DNA of 64,000 nt from Kingdonia uniflora (Eukaryota; Streptophyta; Magnoliopsida; Ranunculales; Circaeasteraceae): the NCBI GenBank assembly GCA_014058105.1, contig JACGCM010001166.1, positions 2,852,001 through 2,916,000 on the forward strand, given 5' to 3'. Each line of letters begins with the position of its first letter. Within the stretch, counting starts at the first letter, position 1. Below the pieces are notes generated by a model that ran no database searches, was not told where the DNA came from, and saw nothing but the letters and a program-made list of their open reading frames with translations. The position numbers and the translations under genes are program-made. Shown here piece after piece: positions 1 through 10,177 of the stretch.

Positions 1-1619
1 CTGAAGATAGTCTCACGTTTGACTAGGAACAATTCAATCTCATGTTTGCACATTGATCATTGGACATTGGGCAACGTTCCCATGCTACCCGACTAGTCCT
101 GTAGACTTGACGGATGGGGAGAACTTGTTTCTTCAACAATTTGATGTTTTTGATTATTGGTTGGGATTGATGTTGGACATCCAGTATCCCCCATATGCAA
201 ATTGGGAGTGGTTGGCATAATCTCTAATCTAGAAAATTTTGGAGATTTCTTAGCCACATAGGCGTACAAAATTTCCGACAATTCTCGTAGACATGTTAAT
301 GTCTTAGAGTTGATTAGATGAGACCAATTTCATACAATCAAATTATTTCCCAGCAACTAGTACTGGCAAGAAGCCAGCCATGTCTCTCATCTACGCACCC
401 TGAAGTGTATGGTACATGTGCTTGAAAGACTTATATATGTATAGAGATGGACCCACAATATTGTCGGGGACATGAATAGGTTATGATTCTCCACTTATCT
501 AACGATAGTTGGAACCTATGTCGAGCAATGAATTACTACGATAGTTAGAATCTTTCTCGTAGAACCTGCCTCTTATTGAGTCGATGTTCTCACTGTTAGG
601 GGGAGAATATACTATATAACGGCTTAAAAGTTTAAAGTAAACACCATCGGTGTCTTATGTAATTCCCTACTTTATACAACAGAGACGACAGATGAAGACC
701 AACTCCACTTTCATGGATTGCTCTTGAGTTGCCTTGAAGCACTCAATGATACAACGTAAGTGACGAACTCATATATACTTTAGTAAATGTGCCAGTACGG
801 TTTGAGGTATCTTTGAAGGATTAAAGCCGGAGCTAATCCGATAAATACATCAAGCCCACGTAATGCATGGCATACAGTCATACTACTAAACTAAATGACA
901 AGTTGTACCCATGGAATGGACGGTAAGGGAACTAATGACTCCTGGTGAAGTCGGCAATCTTGAAGAGGCCACACCTATCAACAAGGAAATAGGAGCTACG
1001 AGATCCATTATCTTCCTACAGACAACCCCAGAAGTGGTACACGTACGTGTTAAAATTATAGCTTTCAATATTATGTCTGTACGTAGAGTAAAATATTGAT
1101 CGTTAGCAAGTAGTTGTCGATAATAAACCTTTACGACCACTCTAGTTTAGAATTTTTCACACTGGCCATGTGGAACATCGTGGTAGAATTGACAGCTAGC
1201 TTAAAGTGAAGTGTGTGGACTTGAAGTCCAGTGACGTACGTAGAGTGAAATATTGATCGTTAGCAAGTAGTTGTCGATAATAAACCTTCACGGCCACTCT
1301 AGTTTAGAATTTTTCACACTGGCCATGTGGAACATCCTGGTAGAATTGACAGCTAGCTTAAAGTGAAGTGTGTGGACTTGAAGTCCAGTGACGTGGTGTC
1401 ACAAGTCTGTTGGATGTGGTGACCATACAGAATGTAAGAAACGGGGAAGATTGTAAGCGAGACTAGTAGCATATGGTTTCCTAAAGAAACCAGACTCATC
1501 AATTACAATAAATCTTACACCCCTGTGACCGACGCAATCGCATTTTATTAATACCTCAAATTGGTAATCGCTATCTTTGAGTAACTCAGCTAATTGTCAG
1601 TCCCGGTTGGATTAAACAT
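1..1619. other. Unassigned, probably decayed retrotransposon sequence
   Basis: No open frame here can be assigned to a family. Because a copia reverse transcriptase remnant follows immediately downstream on the plus strand, this stretch may be the eroded 5' part of the same element (protease/integrase), but I cannot see the diagnostic motifs. The only clear structure is the 157-bp tandem duplication at 1081-1394. Confidence 0.3.
1081..1394. repeat. 157-bp tandem duplication (2 copies)
   Basis: Unit 1 spans 1081-1237 and unit 2 spans 1238-1394. Both begin acgtagagt and end ccagtgacgt. They differ at only a handful of positions (for example tttacgacc/ttcacggcc and catcgtgg/catcctgg), so the duplication is much younger than the surrounding decay. 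No coding role is visible. Confidence 0.93.
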
Positions 1620-1829
1620 GCGTCAAATAGATGTAGTTGCATTGCAATTACGTATCTTTATTGGAAATGAGATACCAGCATCTATAAGCAATTCCTTAAA
1701 GGACTTGCAGGAAGTATAGTAGTCCTAATGCATGAAGCATTAATATGCCTGAAGTATTAATATGCCTAAAGTATATGTACGCAATCAAATTGGATAGATT
1801 CTTGAAGAATCACAGCAAATCAGGACTCC

Positions 1830-2126
1830 ATGTGGTACAGTCGATCGACTGAGTATTTGATGGACGTGGTGTTCACAAATGACATGATATGCCCATGAGC
1901 CTTCATTCTAATGAAGCTGATAGATTTGTTATACTCTATAGCTGTATATGTCGATAACCTAAAGTTCGTCGAGTCGCCTGTAAAGATTGCATCTCCATTA
2001 GAGATAGTAAGAACTTATGAATACCTAAAGAAGGAATTCATACTGAAAACCTCAAAGTTTTGTGTCGACCAGAAGATCAAACACCTTGAGCATTTTTTGC
2101 TTATACATATACAGGGGAAATGTTAA
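1830..2126 (+). pseudogene. Copia reverse transcriptase fragment
   Basis: In frame from about 1830 the translation reads WYSRSTEYLMD, then MICP, a TGA stop, then the RT active-site neighbourhood AVYVDN followed by EYLKKEF. Intact copia elements have WYNRLSEYL, CPCVFIKK, AVYVDDLN and YLKKEFEMKDLGK at these positions. The second Asp of the catalytic YVDD box is Asn (YVDN). With the in-frame stop this makes the enzyme dead. It is the best-preserved part of copia-1. Confidence 0.8.
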
Positions 2127-2935
2127 TATATTGTCCACTCGGATGCATGCAGCTCAGTGGTTGAGCGTGCACATGGTTATGAGCTCACCTGAAGGTAGAT
2201 CTAACCTTATTTCACCCTCCAGTTGAAGGCGAAGACTCGTTGGTTTTGTAGTATCACCTCAGAGTTATATTATCAATATAAAACCTCATACTTGAGTTAA
2301 TTCTTCCTCAAGAAGGCAAATAGGAATTTACAGGTTCAGAAGGCGTAAGATCTTGATAAAGTATGCTCCTTGTCAAAGTGATGTCATCCAACAATATGGC
2401 TAAACTTTTATTGTAAGCATAGTAGTATTGGATGTGTTTTTGCATAAGACCAATACACATGCATATATTGTATGCGGGGGAAGAGTATTGGCTACGTTTG
2501 TACATAAGACTAACAGCTACACACTTCTTATCTATAGTAAATAGATCTTAGGCGATGACTTTGCACCAGTGGCAGAGGCGACTTCATTCCCAAAATGACG
2601 ATTTCCAAGGAGCTCGTCTACATGTTCAAAATGTTGAAGTTTGAGCTTGCTCACTTCAGATGGAGATTTTTCTCTAGAGGGAGACTCTCCACTATCACTT
2701 CTTAATGATCGGACATATACGTTCTGTACTCTTTCATGGGCACGGGGTCTTTCTCATTGGGTTTATCGGGCGAGGTTTTAATGAGGCAGACGATTACCGG
2801 CGCGTCCAACACCGATATGGGACTTGTTAGTATTGGCTTTGCCTTCTACTCACAACCTTTTTCCCACTAGGTTTTGTTGGGTTTAGATTGCAGAGACAAT
2901 TGTCTCATCGAGAGTGGATAACCCGAAAATGGAGT

Positions 2936-3175
2936 GTTATAGTTCATGTCACCCAAGGTAGGGCCCCGACGTGGAGTGGGTTGGGTCACCAACCGGACTA
3001 CTATACCCCTCACCCTCAGGGTTTGGTTTAGGGAAAGAGAGACCTAGGAGCCTCCACTATAAATATAGGGAGACTCCATACTTTGTACAAGCTTATGACA
3101 TTTCGCCTTTCGGAGCCTTAATAGAATCATAGTATCTTTGTACTTCTCTCTATCCCATATTCGCTAAGTATTATA
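2936..3175 (+). repeat. Putative 3' LTR of copia-1
   Basis: A purine-rich run (aaaatggag) is followed by a TG start at 2936. The segment holds a GC-rich stretch, a TATA-like ctataaatatagg near 3056 and a T/C-rich downstream part, as expected for U3-R. The 3' boundary and a target-site duplication were not identified, and no second LTR copy is present in the window. Confidence 0.4.
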
Positions 3176-3318
3176 GACGATTACAATAAACACATATAAA
3201 TAAAACTGATTTATGTAATGAACAATACCTGCCCACTGACAGAAGCATAACAGGCAACGTCTTGTATGATATAGTTTCTTCAACCCAATCTTCCACAATC
3301 TCTCCCTTTAACGAGTGT

Positions 3319-3697
3319 TCATTCTTCAGCAGGAGAAACACTTGCAGTGGGCGAAGACTTGATCGTTGAGTCAGCAAACCCAATACATAAAAAAAGATAA
3401 CTGACCTGGCGATCGAAGCGAACTGAATGATCCGATCTATGCTTTTCATCTGAAGCTCTGAAACAATACATAAAAATCATTTGTTTTTCGTGTCCACTTC
3501 AATTCTGTAATTTAACTTCAATTCACTCATTTGAGTATTCATGCTCCAAATTTAGTTCAAATCATTGGATTCAAACAATTTGAATTAGATGAGTAAATTA
3601 GGAAGAAATTATGTGGATGAAAAGTACCTCGATTTCCTTGATGAAAAGCTCTTGTAAGCCTGCTGCACATCGTCATCTGGAGATTTCTGGGAACAAA
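3319..3697 (-). pseudogene. Possible 3' exons of an unrecognised gene
   Basis: Three minus-strand blocks are bounded by good splice signals: an exon read from about 3697 (after ttgttcccag) to 3640 (before gtacttttc), encoding KSPDDDVQQAYKSF; a second from about 3448 (after tgtttcag) to 3390 (before gtcagttatc); and a third ending in TGA at 3319-3321, encoding SSPTASVSPAEE. The joined frame is open and ends in a serine-rich, acidic tail. I do not recognise the protein and see no 5' exons, so this may be a truncated gene or chance. Confidence 0.3.
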
Positions 3698-4194
3698 ATG
3701 GAGCTGAAGAGAAATGATATGTATGGTGGCGGCAGACCAATACTTCACTTGCACTCAAAGCAATTAACGCCTTAACGGTCATACATCATTCAGAAAAATA
3801 AAATGAACACATTGGTTATCAGAAGATCACAAGTAGCCCTGGTACATATCAGGAAAAACCAGAGGCATTTGTATTGGAGTCGTCCCAGGCTAAGAGTTTT
3901 GGAAAATAATTAGACTAAATCCTCACATCAAGTACTAAAACAAAAGCACTTCGGAACAGAACAACTGGATAACATATATGATTAAATACTTCTATTACAG
4001 GAACCACGCTGCCTTTTAATTGAGTAAGAAAAATACAATAGCTCAGAATAGTAGATTGTACATTTCCAGGCTGACACAAAAACCCTATAAACCCCTAAAA
4101 ACAATACAGCATATGATTTCCCCAGTGAAAATTAGAGGCTCTAGCAAGCTTCTCTTCCGCAAAGTAGTTTTTTAAATGTGCATTTGCTCTTCAG

Positions 4195-7100
4195 CTAGAA
4201 CAATCCAGCCTCTGGCAGAAACATTGAGAAACCACGTTAAGAAATAATTTTAACTCTTTAATTATGATTAACGTCAAGAATCATACTAGATCTAGATAAA
4301 CTTACTCAGTTCATCAAAGGATATATTGTCCACTTTTTCTCCAGTTTTTATTAGACGAACCTTTCCTGCAAAGGCAATTCATAACTAAATTTGTAATGCA
4401 TCAAATCAACACAAACACAGCTGCAAACATTCGTACACAATTCATGACTAAGTTTGTAATGCATCTAATCAACAAAAACACAGCTGTAAAGATACATATA
4501 TAAGAGCATGTTTAATAAGCAAATGCTATTTCAGTTAATAGGTGAATCCTGATGCACCCCTATTTCTGCACATTTGTGGAAGCGTTAATGAATACCCCAG
4601 GGGGGGGGGGGGAGGCCCTAAACACTTTATTCACACTATACTTTGATATCCTACTACTATTTAAAGGGCACTTCATCAACAAATAGCAAATAGCAAACAG
4701 CCTTCGAATATCAGTTCTGAGACTGTCCAGGGTTAACAGAGACTTTCTAATTGCTGAGATATAGGACCTAGTTTAGAATTATCAACATTCATTGGAACCA
4801 TCAGATGTAGAAATAATAAAACTCATTGCAAAATGGGCACACTCCTCGGACTGAATAAAAAATTGAGTTTGATTGAGCAACAGAAATTCGTCTCAACCTA
4901 ATAACAGTGACTTTGACAACTCTTAACTCTAAATTCAGATATGCAGAGTTGGAAGTTTGTGTTCTCCAAGATAATGGCATCCATCATCCTTAGTGGTATC
5001 TCACACAAGCATAAGGTATATTATTAAGACTATGATTCCTATTTGCCTCTCATTGTAGAGTAGGAAATCTGCTCGATGGTAAGTGGTGCATTCCATCACA
5101 CATTATGATTGGAATTAGAGCAATTGGTGAGCATCTACCCTTGTTACTAACTCTTAAATGCAAGAAAGAATATTTGGACCCCTCACTTAACGGGAAATTT
5201 AATGTTGCTTGTACCATTGAAGTGTTGATATGCTGAGAGCCACAGGGCCATCTCTTCTCTGGACCAAAATTGGGTGTCACTTGCTTGCTATTTATGCATG
5301 CCAATTCATAGTTTGGCAAGTCTATTTTGTCTACTGGAGCAAAAGAATAACCATAAAACTTCCTTATACAGTTTTTGTTAAGGTCTCCAATGAAAGTAAT
5401 GACTACTTTTTCATGTCTTGTATCTTGGCCAAAGAGATTTTGGGTAAAACAGTTGCAAAGTGCAGGTACAGGAGGCCTAATGGATACGTTGGCCATGAAA
5501 TGAATTGGTTGTGCAGTCTCAAGAAAGCTGATCTTGCTACTAATAATATGATGGTGGCGTTTACTGCTAATGTGTACCATATCCCACAAGCTAGGAATAT
5601 CATAATTTTTAGAGACATAAAAAATCCTATCAGATGTATCTCAATGCTAGTATCAGTGATACAGCTGTCAGAATTGACTCTACCGAAGCAGTCGACGACT
5701 GCTCAAGCTTGAATATCCCCCCCAAGTTGGTTTTTCCTACCCCTATACTATGTCAATGGTAATCCCCTACTGCTAGCATTTTCTTTCTCTCAATGCCGAT
5801 GGCTCGACGGGAGCAACTCATGGTGGTTAAGATGGTGCTTACATATATAGTCAGGGCAGATGTTTTATAGCTTATAAGGGATTCCGACACACATTTCGTT
5901 ATTTATCATGAGCCCCAAGCTCTTGAAGAGGTTTGTCTTTACAAATTTAGCAGGGTTACCTTGACATCACAACAAGGGAAACTAGAGATGCAGTCAGTAA
6001 TATTTTAAATTCAGACAAAGACTTTGCCTCTAATCAACAAAATCAAGAAAAGAATCCTAAACTAGAAGCATAGATTCGTATCCTTTAGGGGCAGAGTTGA
6101 ACTCATAAGGAGTGTTTTGCAACCTTTAGCAGTACATAGGATGGGGTGTTTTGGACTCCCAAAATCTAATATTATGAAAACAGAAAGAATTTTCAAGATT
6201 TTTTTTGGTCAGGTGACATTGACAGAAAAATCATTTCAAGTGTCGCATGGAGGGAAGTTTGCTTACCTAGACAAGAGGGAGGTATAGGTATAAAACGGCT
6301 GAAAGAAATTGCTAAATCCATCATTGGAATTTAGCCAAGTAACAACGACACTTCACTTTTAAAATATAAAACGTGTCCGACACCCCGGCACTTGCACTCG
6401 AAATACGTGCCCAACATTATATATAAGGTACTTTTCTATTTTATGCCGTTTCCAACACCCCGTACCTGTCCCCGTACCTGTGTCAGACACCGACACCCGT
6501 ATCCGTGTCGTTGTTACCTAGGAATTTAGTAACTGGGAAGAAGAACTAATGGACATTATTGATATCAGAAGCTTCTGGACATAAAGTATTCTTGACGATT
6601 GCTCCTGGAGAATGAGGACTAAGTTAAAAAGAAGAGAGTTCATGCTTGCAAACTGTAAGCTCATTGCTGGTAATGGTCAGAGTCTCTTATTATGGCATGA
6701 TCCATGGTTAAATAACAGTAAATTTAATTGGAAGACAAAGATAAAAGGTTGATTGATAATTAAAATAACAATCGCCCTAAAGAGGGATTTAAATAGAGAA
6801 AACTACTAGAATCCTATTAGGAAACTAACTCCTACTAGGCAACTACTAAATACTAAAACAACTAATAATAGAAAAAAATCCTACTAATAGTAATCTTAAG
6901 ATATGATTTGGTGTACTACACCATACATTTTTACGATGTACCCAAACATCACAATGACCATAAATCACAATCTCCGAACACTCCCCCTCAAAACGGGTGG
7001 TAAGAGTCTACGAACACAATGCATTTGCAACTTCAAGACATGCACGGCTTTAACAACTTTACTTGAAAAACTTCAACTAAAAACATTACAATGCAAGGAA

Positions 7101-9755
7101 ACACTGCATGGATATCCGGGACTTCACAAAAAGGGTCTTCCACTTCAACTTCAAATAACAAACTTGAGACTTCAACCAACTTCAAACATACCAAAAGAAC
7201 CATATTCTCAAAGACTCCCCCTCAAGCTGGAAGCACATACTCCATAATTCTATCTTGGAAAAGATAACAAACTACTCCCCTCATGAAGAGTCTTCCAATT
7301 TTTCGTCTTCCACAACCAAACCACAGTGCCGGTTCTAAGCATTGTGCCTTTGTTGTCCCTAATAATGTACCTAATACCTCCCTTTCCTAGGTTACCCATG
7401 GAGGCACTATCTGTGTTGGCTTTAACTACATTTGCCTCAGGCAGATCCCAGTAACATGATTTAATCAGTGGGGCTTATCTGGGATGGATATGTAGCCTAA
7501 GGCAGTGAATGGTGCTCAGTTCATCGTGACAGTTTTTCATACATGACTTAGAAAAGCAGTCACTTGAATTTTTGAAATCCATTTTTTCTTCTCTTTCCAA
7601 TGTTGTAACTTCATCATCAAAGAGGAATGCATTTCTAGCACACAAAAGAAGGTATGATCCCCTCCAGACAGTTTGAAGCCATAAGTCTTTTAGGTAAGCA
7701 CTCTTTTTGTAAGCACCTTTTACAAGATTCTTCAGGTTTAGAACTTGGATGTCAATTTTTATTTGGGAAATCCAAGACCAAAGATTTTTGCTCAGTTCAC
7801 ACTCCCACATAATGGCCATGAGACGCCTCCTCATATACAAACAACATCAAGATTCTAAAGGCAAGATATATCCCTTTCTTTATTATTTTGTCATATGTTG
7901 GAATGGCACCATGGCAAAGCCTTCACCCCCACATCCAAGTTCTAGGGTGTATTGCATTTCTTCTCAGATACGTGAACCACTAGGAAGTTTGTCCCTTCTT
8001 TTTAATTGTATCATAAGCATTCTTTGCAGTGAATTTATCTAGTTCGCCAAACCTCCATATTCTCCAATCCTTACCCTGTCTGCAGATTTTGATAGCATCC
8101 CTAGTGCCTAAGCCCAGAAAGAAAAATTAATAGGTCATCTGAATGATTTTTTTTATATTTGCAAGCCTCAAAATTTTTAGAAGAGGTTATGTGTCAGAGT
8201 TTACATAAGAAAATGCAGGAAATGGCCTCTTAGCAAATTTGAATCCTCCTACAACGCCAATGGGACTAATATAGGGCAACCCCTCTCCTCGGAGGATACC
8301 AGACACTTCAACATAGTCATCTTTGATTTACGGAAAAATGGTTTAAATCTGTCAAGAGGACCCGCAAAGCAATAGTCTCTCATATATTGACAACATTCTA
8401 GTCATACAAAATGTTAACAAGTTATCAGAAGACAATTACCAAGCAACACACATTCACTCCATATAAGAGCATCTCTAACAGCATGGTATGTAGTTTCGAT
8501 TATCGGATACTTTTGCAAAAACTCTATCCAACAGGGGTATGGGGTTCAGCATACCCACCCCCATATCCCCCAAAAGTATTCGAATCCGGAACCAATTTGG
8601 GGAGTATGCGGATACTCAAAAGATGTTAGGCGCTCAACAGTTAAGCGTCTCCCACTAACTTTCTCTCTCCTCTAAATAACTTTTCTTCTCTCTCTCCTAA
8701 AATATTTCTTTCTCTCCTAATATATCTCCTAAATCTGTTGGAGCAAAGTGGTATGCTATTCCGAGATACTAGTATCCAAAACCGGAATAGCATACTCTTA
8801 TGTTGGAGATGCTCGAAGTAACATATAGACATGTAAGGCACGCTTGTTCACAAAATCATAAGCACAAAATTGCATAGGTAATCTAGAGCACAAAAGTTAC
8901 TTTGAACTACATGAATAAAAAGCAATAATAGCTAACATACCGTCACGGCGTACACAAATCTCTGGGATATTCTTCACTTGGCCACTAATGCTGTCATTGT
9001 ACACTCGAGTTTCAATATCCCCCTCGACAAAAACGGGAGAACTACAGCCAATAACAAACTTGCTTAAACCCTTTAACAAACAAAAAGAAAAATAATACAT
9101 GCTTACTGTGAAATGTTAGATACCCTTTAACTATTTGCTGGACAGCATAAGCCCCAAGTTGCTCGTTATGCACAGCGATTCGATGCCACTGAGCTGGCTT
9201 TGGCAAATGCTCTGCACCCACAATTCTCTGGTCAAACATACCTCCCGTACCCACTGTAAATATCGTCACTGTACGCCCATTCCTCAATATTTTCTGCACT
9301 GGGGCTTGCCCAATTTTACCGCAAATAATCGCCTATACCCAAAACCACCAAAACATGACAAAATCACTTAAAACATATCCCAACACACATAATAACTCAT
9401 AACGCATTCTAATGGTTGTATTGGACTCAATAACTATGGTTGAGTAATGAGTAATACAATCAAATACCTTGTGTACACCTCTGAATCCCCAACCCCTTTT
9501 CGGGTCAACCCCTTGTGGGTCTAAATCTTTCCTGTAAGCAATGAAATCGTCATCGTCTACCACTCCAGTGTTGTCTCCGTCAAATGACATTGTCGAGTGC
9601 CTCATTAGTGAACCTTTATGGATGTTTGTATCTACATTCAGTAAAATTGGTGTTAGAGAGAGGAAATCGAGAGGGAGAGAGAGAAAAAAAGAGAGACCTT
9701 TAAAGGGGTTGGAGAGCCTTAAATGTTTGGCAAATCCGGTTCTCAGAGAACTCAT
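4195..9755 (-). CDS. MTSSB: Mitochondrial single-stranded DNA-binding protein (MTSSB), six exons
   Basis: Encodes an OB-fold protein that coats single-stranded DNA during mitochondrial DNA replication and repair. Exons on the minus strand: 9755-9698, 9631-9468, 9332-9124, 9041-8941, 4365-4306, 4211-4195. All introns are GT-AG. The exons sum to 609 nt, i.e. 202 residues plus stop, close to known plant MTSSBs. The first about 19 residues (MSSLRTGFAKHLRLSNPFK) are Arg/Lys-rich without acidic residues, as in a mitochondrial presequence. The SSB core includes GKIGQAPVQKILRNG, FTVGTGGMFDQR, PAQWHRIAVHNEQLGAYA, FVEGDIETRVYND and NIPEICVRRDG. The tail is ISFDELKAGLF. No stops or frameshifts occur, so it is probably functional. 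Intron 4 is 4575 bp and full of TEs. Harbinger-1 begins only 141 bp upstream of the ATG. Confidence 0.93.
5793..6010 (+). pseudogene. LINE-type RNase H domain remnant
   Basis: The frame from 5793 reads NADGSTGATHGG, stop, DGAYIYSQGRCFIAY, then after further stops RGLSLQI and GYLDITTRETRDAV. This matches the RNase H domain of plant LINEs and related proteins: an NTDGS start with the first Asp, a later ELQALEEGLSLA helix, and a D-S-x-x-A-V end. At least four in-frame stops are present. It lies just upstream of a reverse transcriptase end, so it belongs to a different LINE copy from the next feature. Confidence 0.55.
6105..6748 (+). pseudogene. LINE (L1-type) reverse transcriptase C-terminal remnant
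   Basis: The translation reads LQPLAVHRMGCFGLPKS, then KTERIFKIFFWSGD and REVCLPRQEGGIGIKRLKE, the typical end of a plant L1 reverse transcriptase (FxLPKSxxxxIExxxxxFLWxG, then W..VC.PK.EGGLGI). After the MITE insertion the same protein resumes with SFWT, CSWRMRTKLKRREF and GNGQSLLLWHDPWLNN, which is the connecting region before the zinc-binding RVT domain. Stops and frameshifts are present, and the 3' end is cut at about 6749 by an LTR fragment. Confidence 0.8.
6335..6520. mobile_element. 186-bp Mutator-type MITE with 9-bp TSD
   Basis: The insertion splits the LINE reading frame and is flanked by exact 9-bp copies of GGAATTTAG (6326-6334 and 6521-6529), the duplication length typical of the Mutator superfamily. 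The termini are inverted: ccaagtaacaacgacac on the left against gtgtcgttgttaccta on the right, with a 13-bp exact core. There is no coding capacity. Removing the element and one duplication restores LINE continuity. Confidence 0.9.
6750..6980 (-). repeat. Copia-type LTR fragment, minus orientation
   Basis: The segment has TG...CA ends (TGATTGAT at 6750, CGAACA ending at 6980). On the minus strand it is preceded by a polypurine tract (gttttgagggggag), exactly where a 3' LTR should start. A second, similar purine tract on the minus strand lies near 7215-7235. No internal coding region remains and no target duplication was found. Confidence 0.5.
7330..8120 (-). pseudogene. LINE 3' end: zinc-binding RVT domain plus RNase H
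   Basis: Read on the minus strand from about 8120: DAIKICRQGKDWRIWRFGE, then FTAKNAYDTI, then an open stretch at 7840-7475 with WECELSKNLWSWISQIKID, YLKDLWLQTVWRG and LLCARNAFLFDD. It then continues in another frame with EANVVKANTDSASMGN and GKGGIRYIIRDNKGTM. The order zinc-binding RVT domain then RNase H (first Asp in the NTD motif) is that of plant L1 LINEs. It is frameshifted, lacks the 5' part, and is opposite in strand to the LINE at 6105-6748. Confidence 0.8.
8467..8814. mobile_element. Tourist/PIF-Harbinger-like MITE (348 bp)
   Basis: The termini are inverted: GAGCATCTCTAACAGC at 8467 and tgttggagatgctc ending at 8814, with further inner similarity (catggtatg / gtatgctatt). The left flank is TAA, and the right flank GAA is a one-base-off copy, consistent with a 3-bp TWA-type duplication. 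Termini of the form GAGCATCTCCAACA are known from plant PIF/Harbinger MITEs. No coding capacity. Confidence 0.75.
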
Positions 9756-10048
9756 CGCTTGTTTGAGATTCTACTAGCAGCAGTAGACTAGTAGTAGAGA
9801 TGATCCTAGTTTGAAGCTACTGCTAGAAGCCTCAAACTCGAAAAATTCATTCGTGGCACCAGTATTGAGTCTACTAGTCGAGATGCACCCTCTTAGAGCA
9901 AACGCAGCAGGGTGTGAGTTGAGTTGGGTTTGTAAACCCACACTCAAACGTCTCCCAACAGCAAATAATTGGGTGTGAGTTGGATGACCTGGCGCTACAG
10001 GAACTCAACTGAGTGTGGGGAACTCACACTAAAAAAAATTGAGTTTGG

Positions 10049-10084
10049 CGGTGTTTAGATCACCGCGCGGTGATCTAAACACCT
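10049..10084. promoter_or_regulatory. Palindromic promoter site, copy 1 (upstream of ORF1)
   Basis: CGGTG, 8 nt, ACCGCGCGGT, 8 nt, CACC. The 34 bp at 10050-10083 are a perfect inverted repeat, extended by outer arms (attgagttt left, aaactcaat right). The core centre lies about 112 bp upstream of the ORF1 ATG at 10178, so it is in the promoter or 5' leader. Confidence 0.85.
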
Positions 10085-10177
10085 CTAAACTCAATTTTTT
10101 TGATCAACACTCCCTGACAACTTCTTCTTTCCCAAACCCAATTGCAGAGCTGAGGAGAACCTCTACGCTCTCCCCAA

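Larger units (their letters stand above)
1620..3180 (+). mobile_element. Degenerate Ty1/copia retrotransposon, 3' part (copia-1)
   Basis: Copia order is seen on the plus strand: reverse transcriptase remnant (about 1620-2130), a region resembling the RNase H side (about 2150-2560, many stops), then an LTR-like tail. The tail has the phrase ttttaatgaggcag, common near the 3' ends of plant copia elements, and a promoter-like segment with TATA-type ctataaatatagg near 3056. Numerous stops and frameshifts make it inactive. The 5' half is not recognisable and the exact ends were not found. Confidence 0.7.
4366..8940 (-). other. TE-filled fourth intron of MTSSB
   Basis: Donor GTATGTTAG lies at the 8940 side and acceptor tttgcag at the 4366 side. 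The intron holds, in window order: an unassigned AT-rich stretch with a poly-G run near 4600; two unassigned overlapping open frames at about 5050-5712; LINE RNase H and reverse transcriptase remnants; a 186-bp Mutator-type MITE; a minus-oriented LTR fragment; a minus-strand LINE end; and a Tourist-like MITE. Other MTSSB introns are about 66-160 nt except intron 2 (135 nt), so the size here is due to insertions. Confidence 0.85.

Noticed and set aside
4597..4615. Poly-G run inside the MTSSB intron
   Set aside because: Simple mononucleotide tract; possibly sequencing-sensitive but without evident function.
5050..5712. Long overlapping open frames on both strands (up to 179 codons)
   Set aside because: Neither protein shows a family motif, the region lies inside the MTSSB intron next to LINE fragments, and codon pattern gives no support for a gene.
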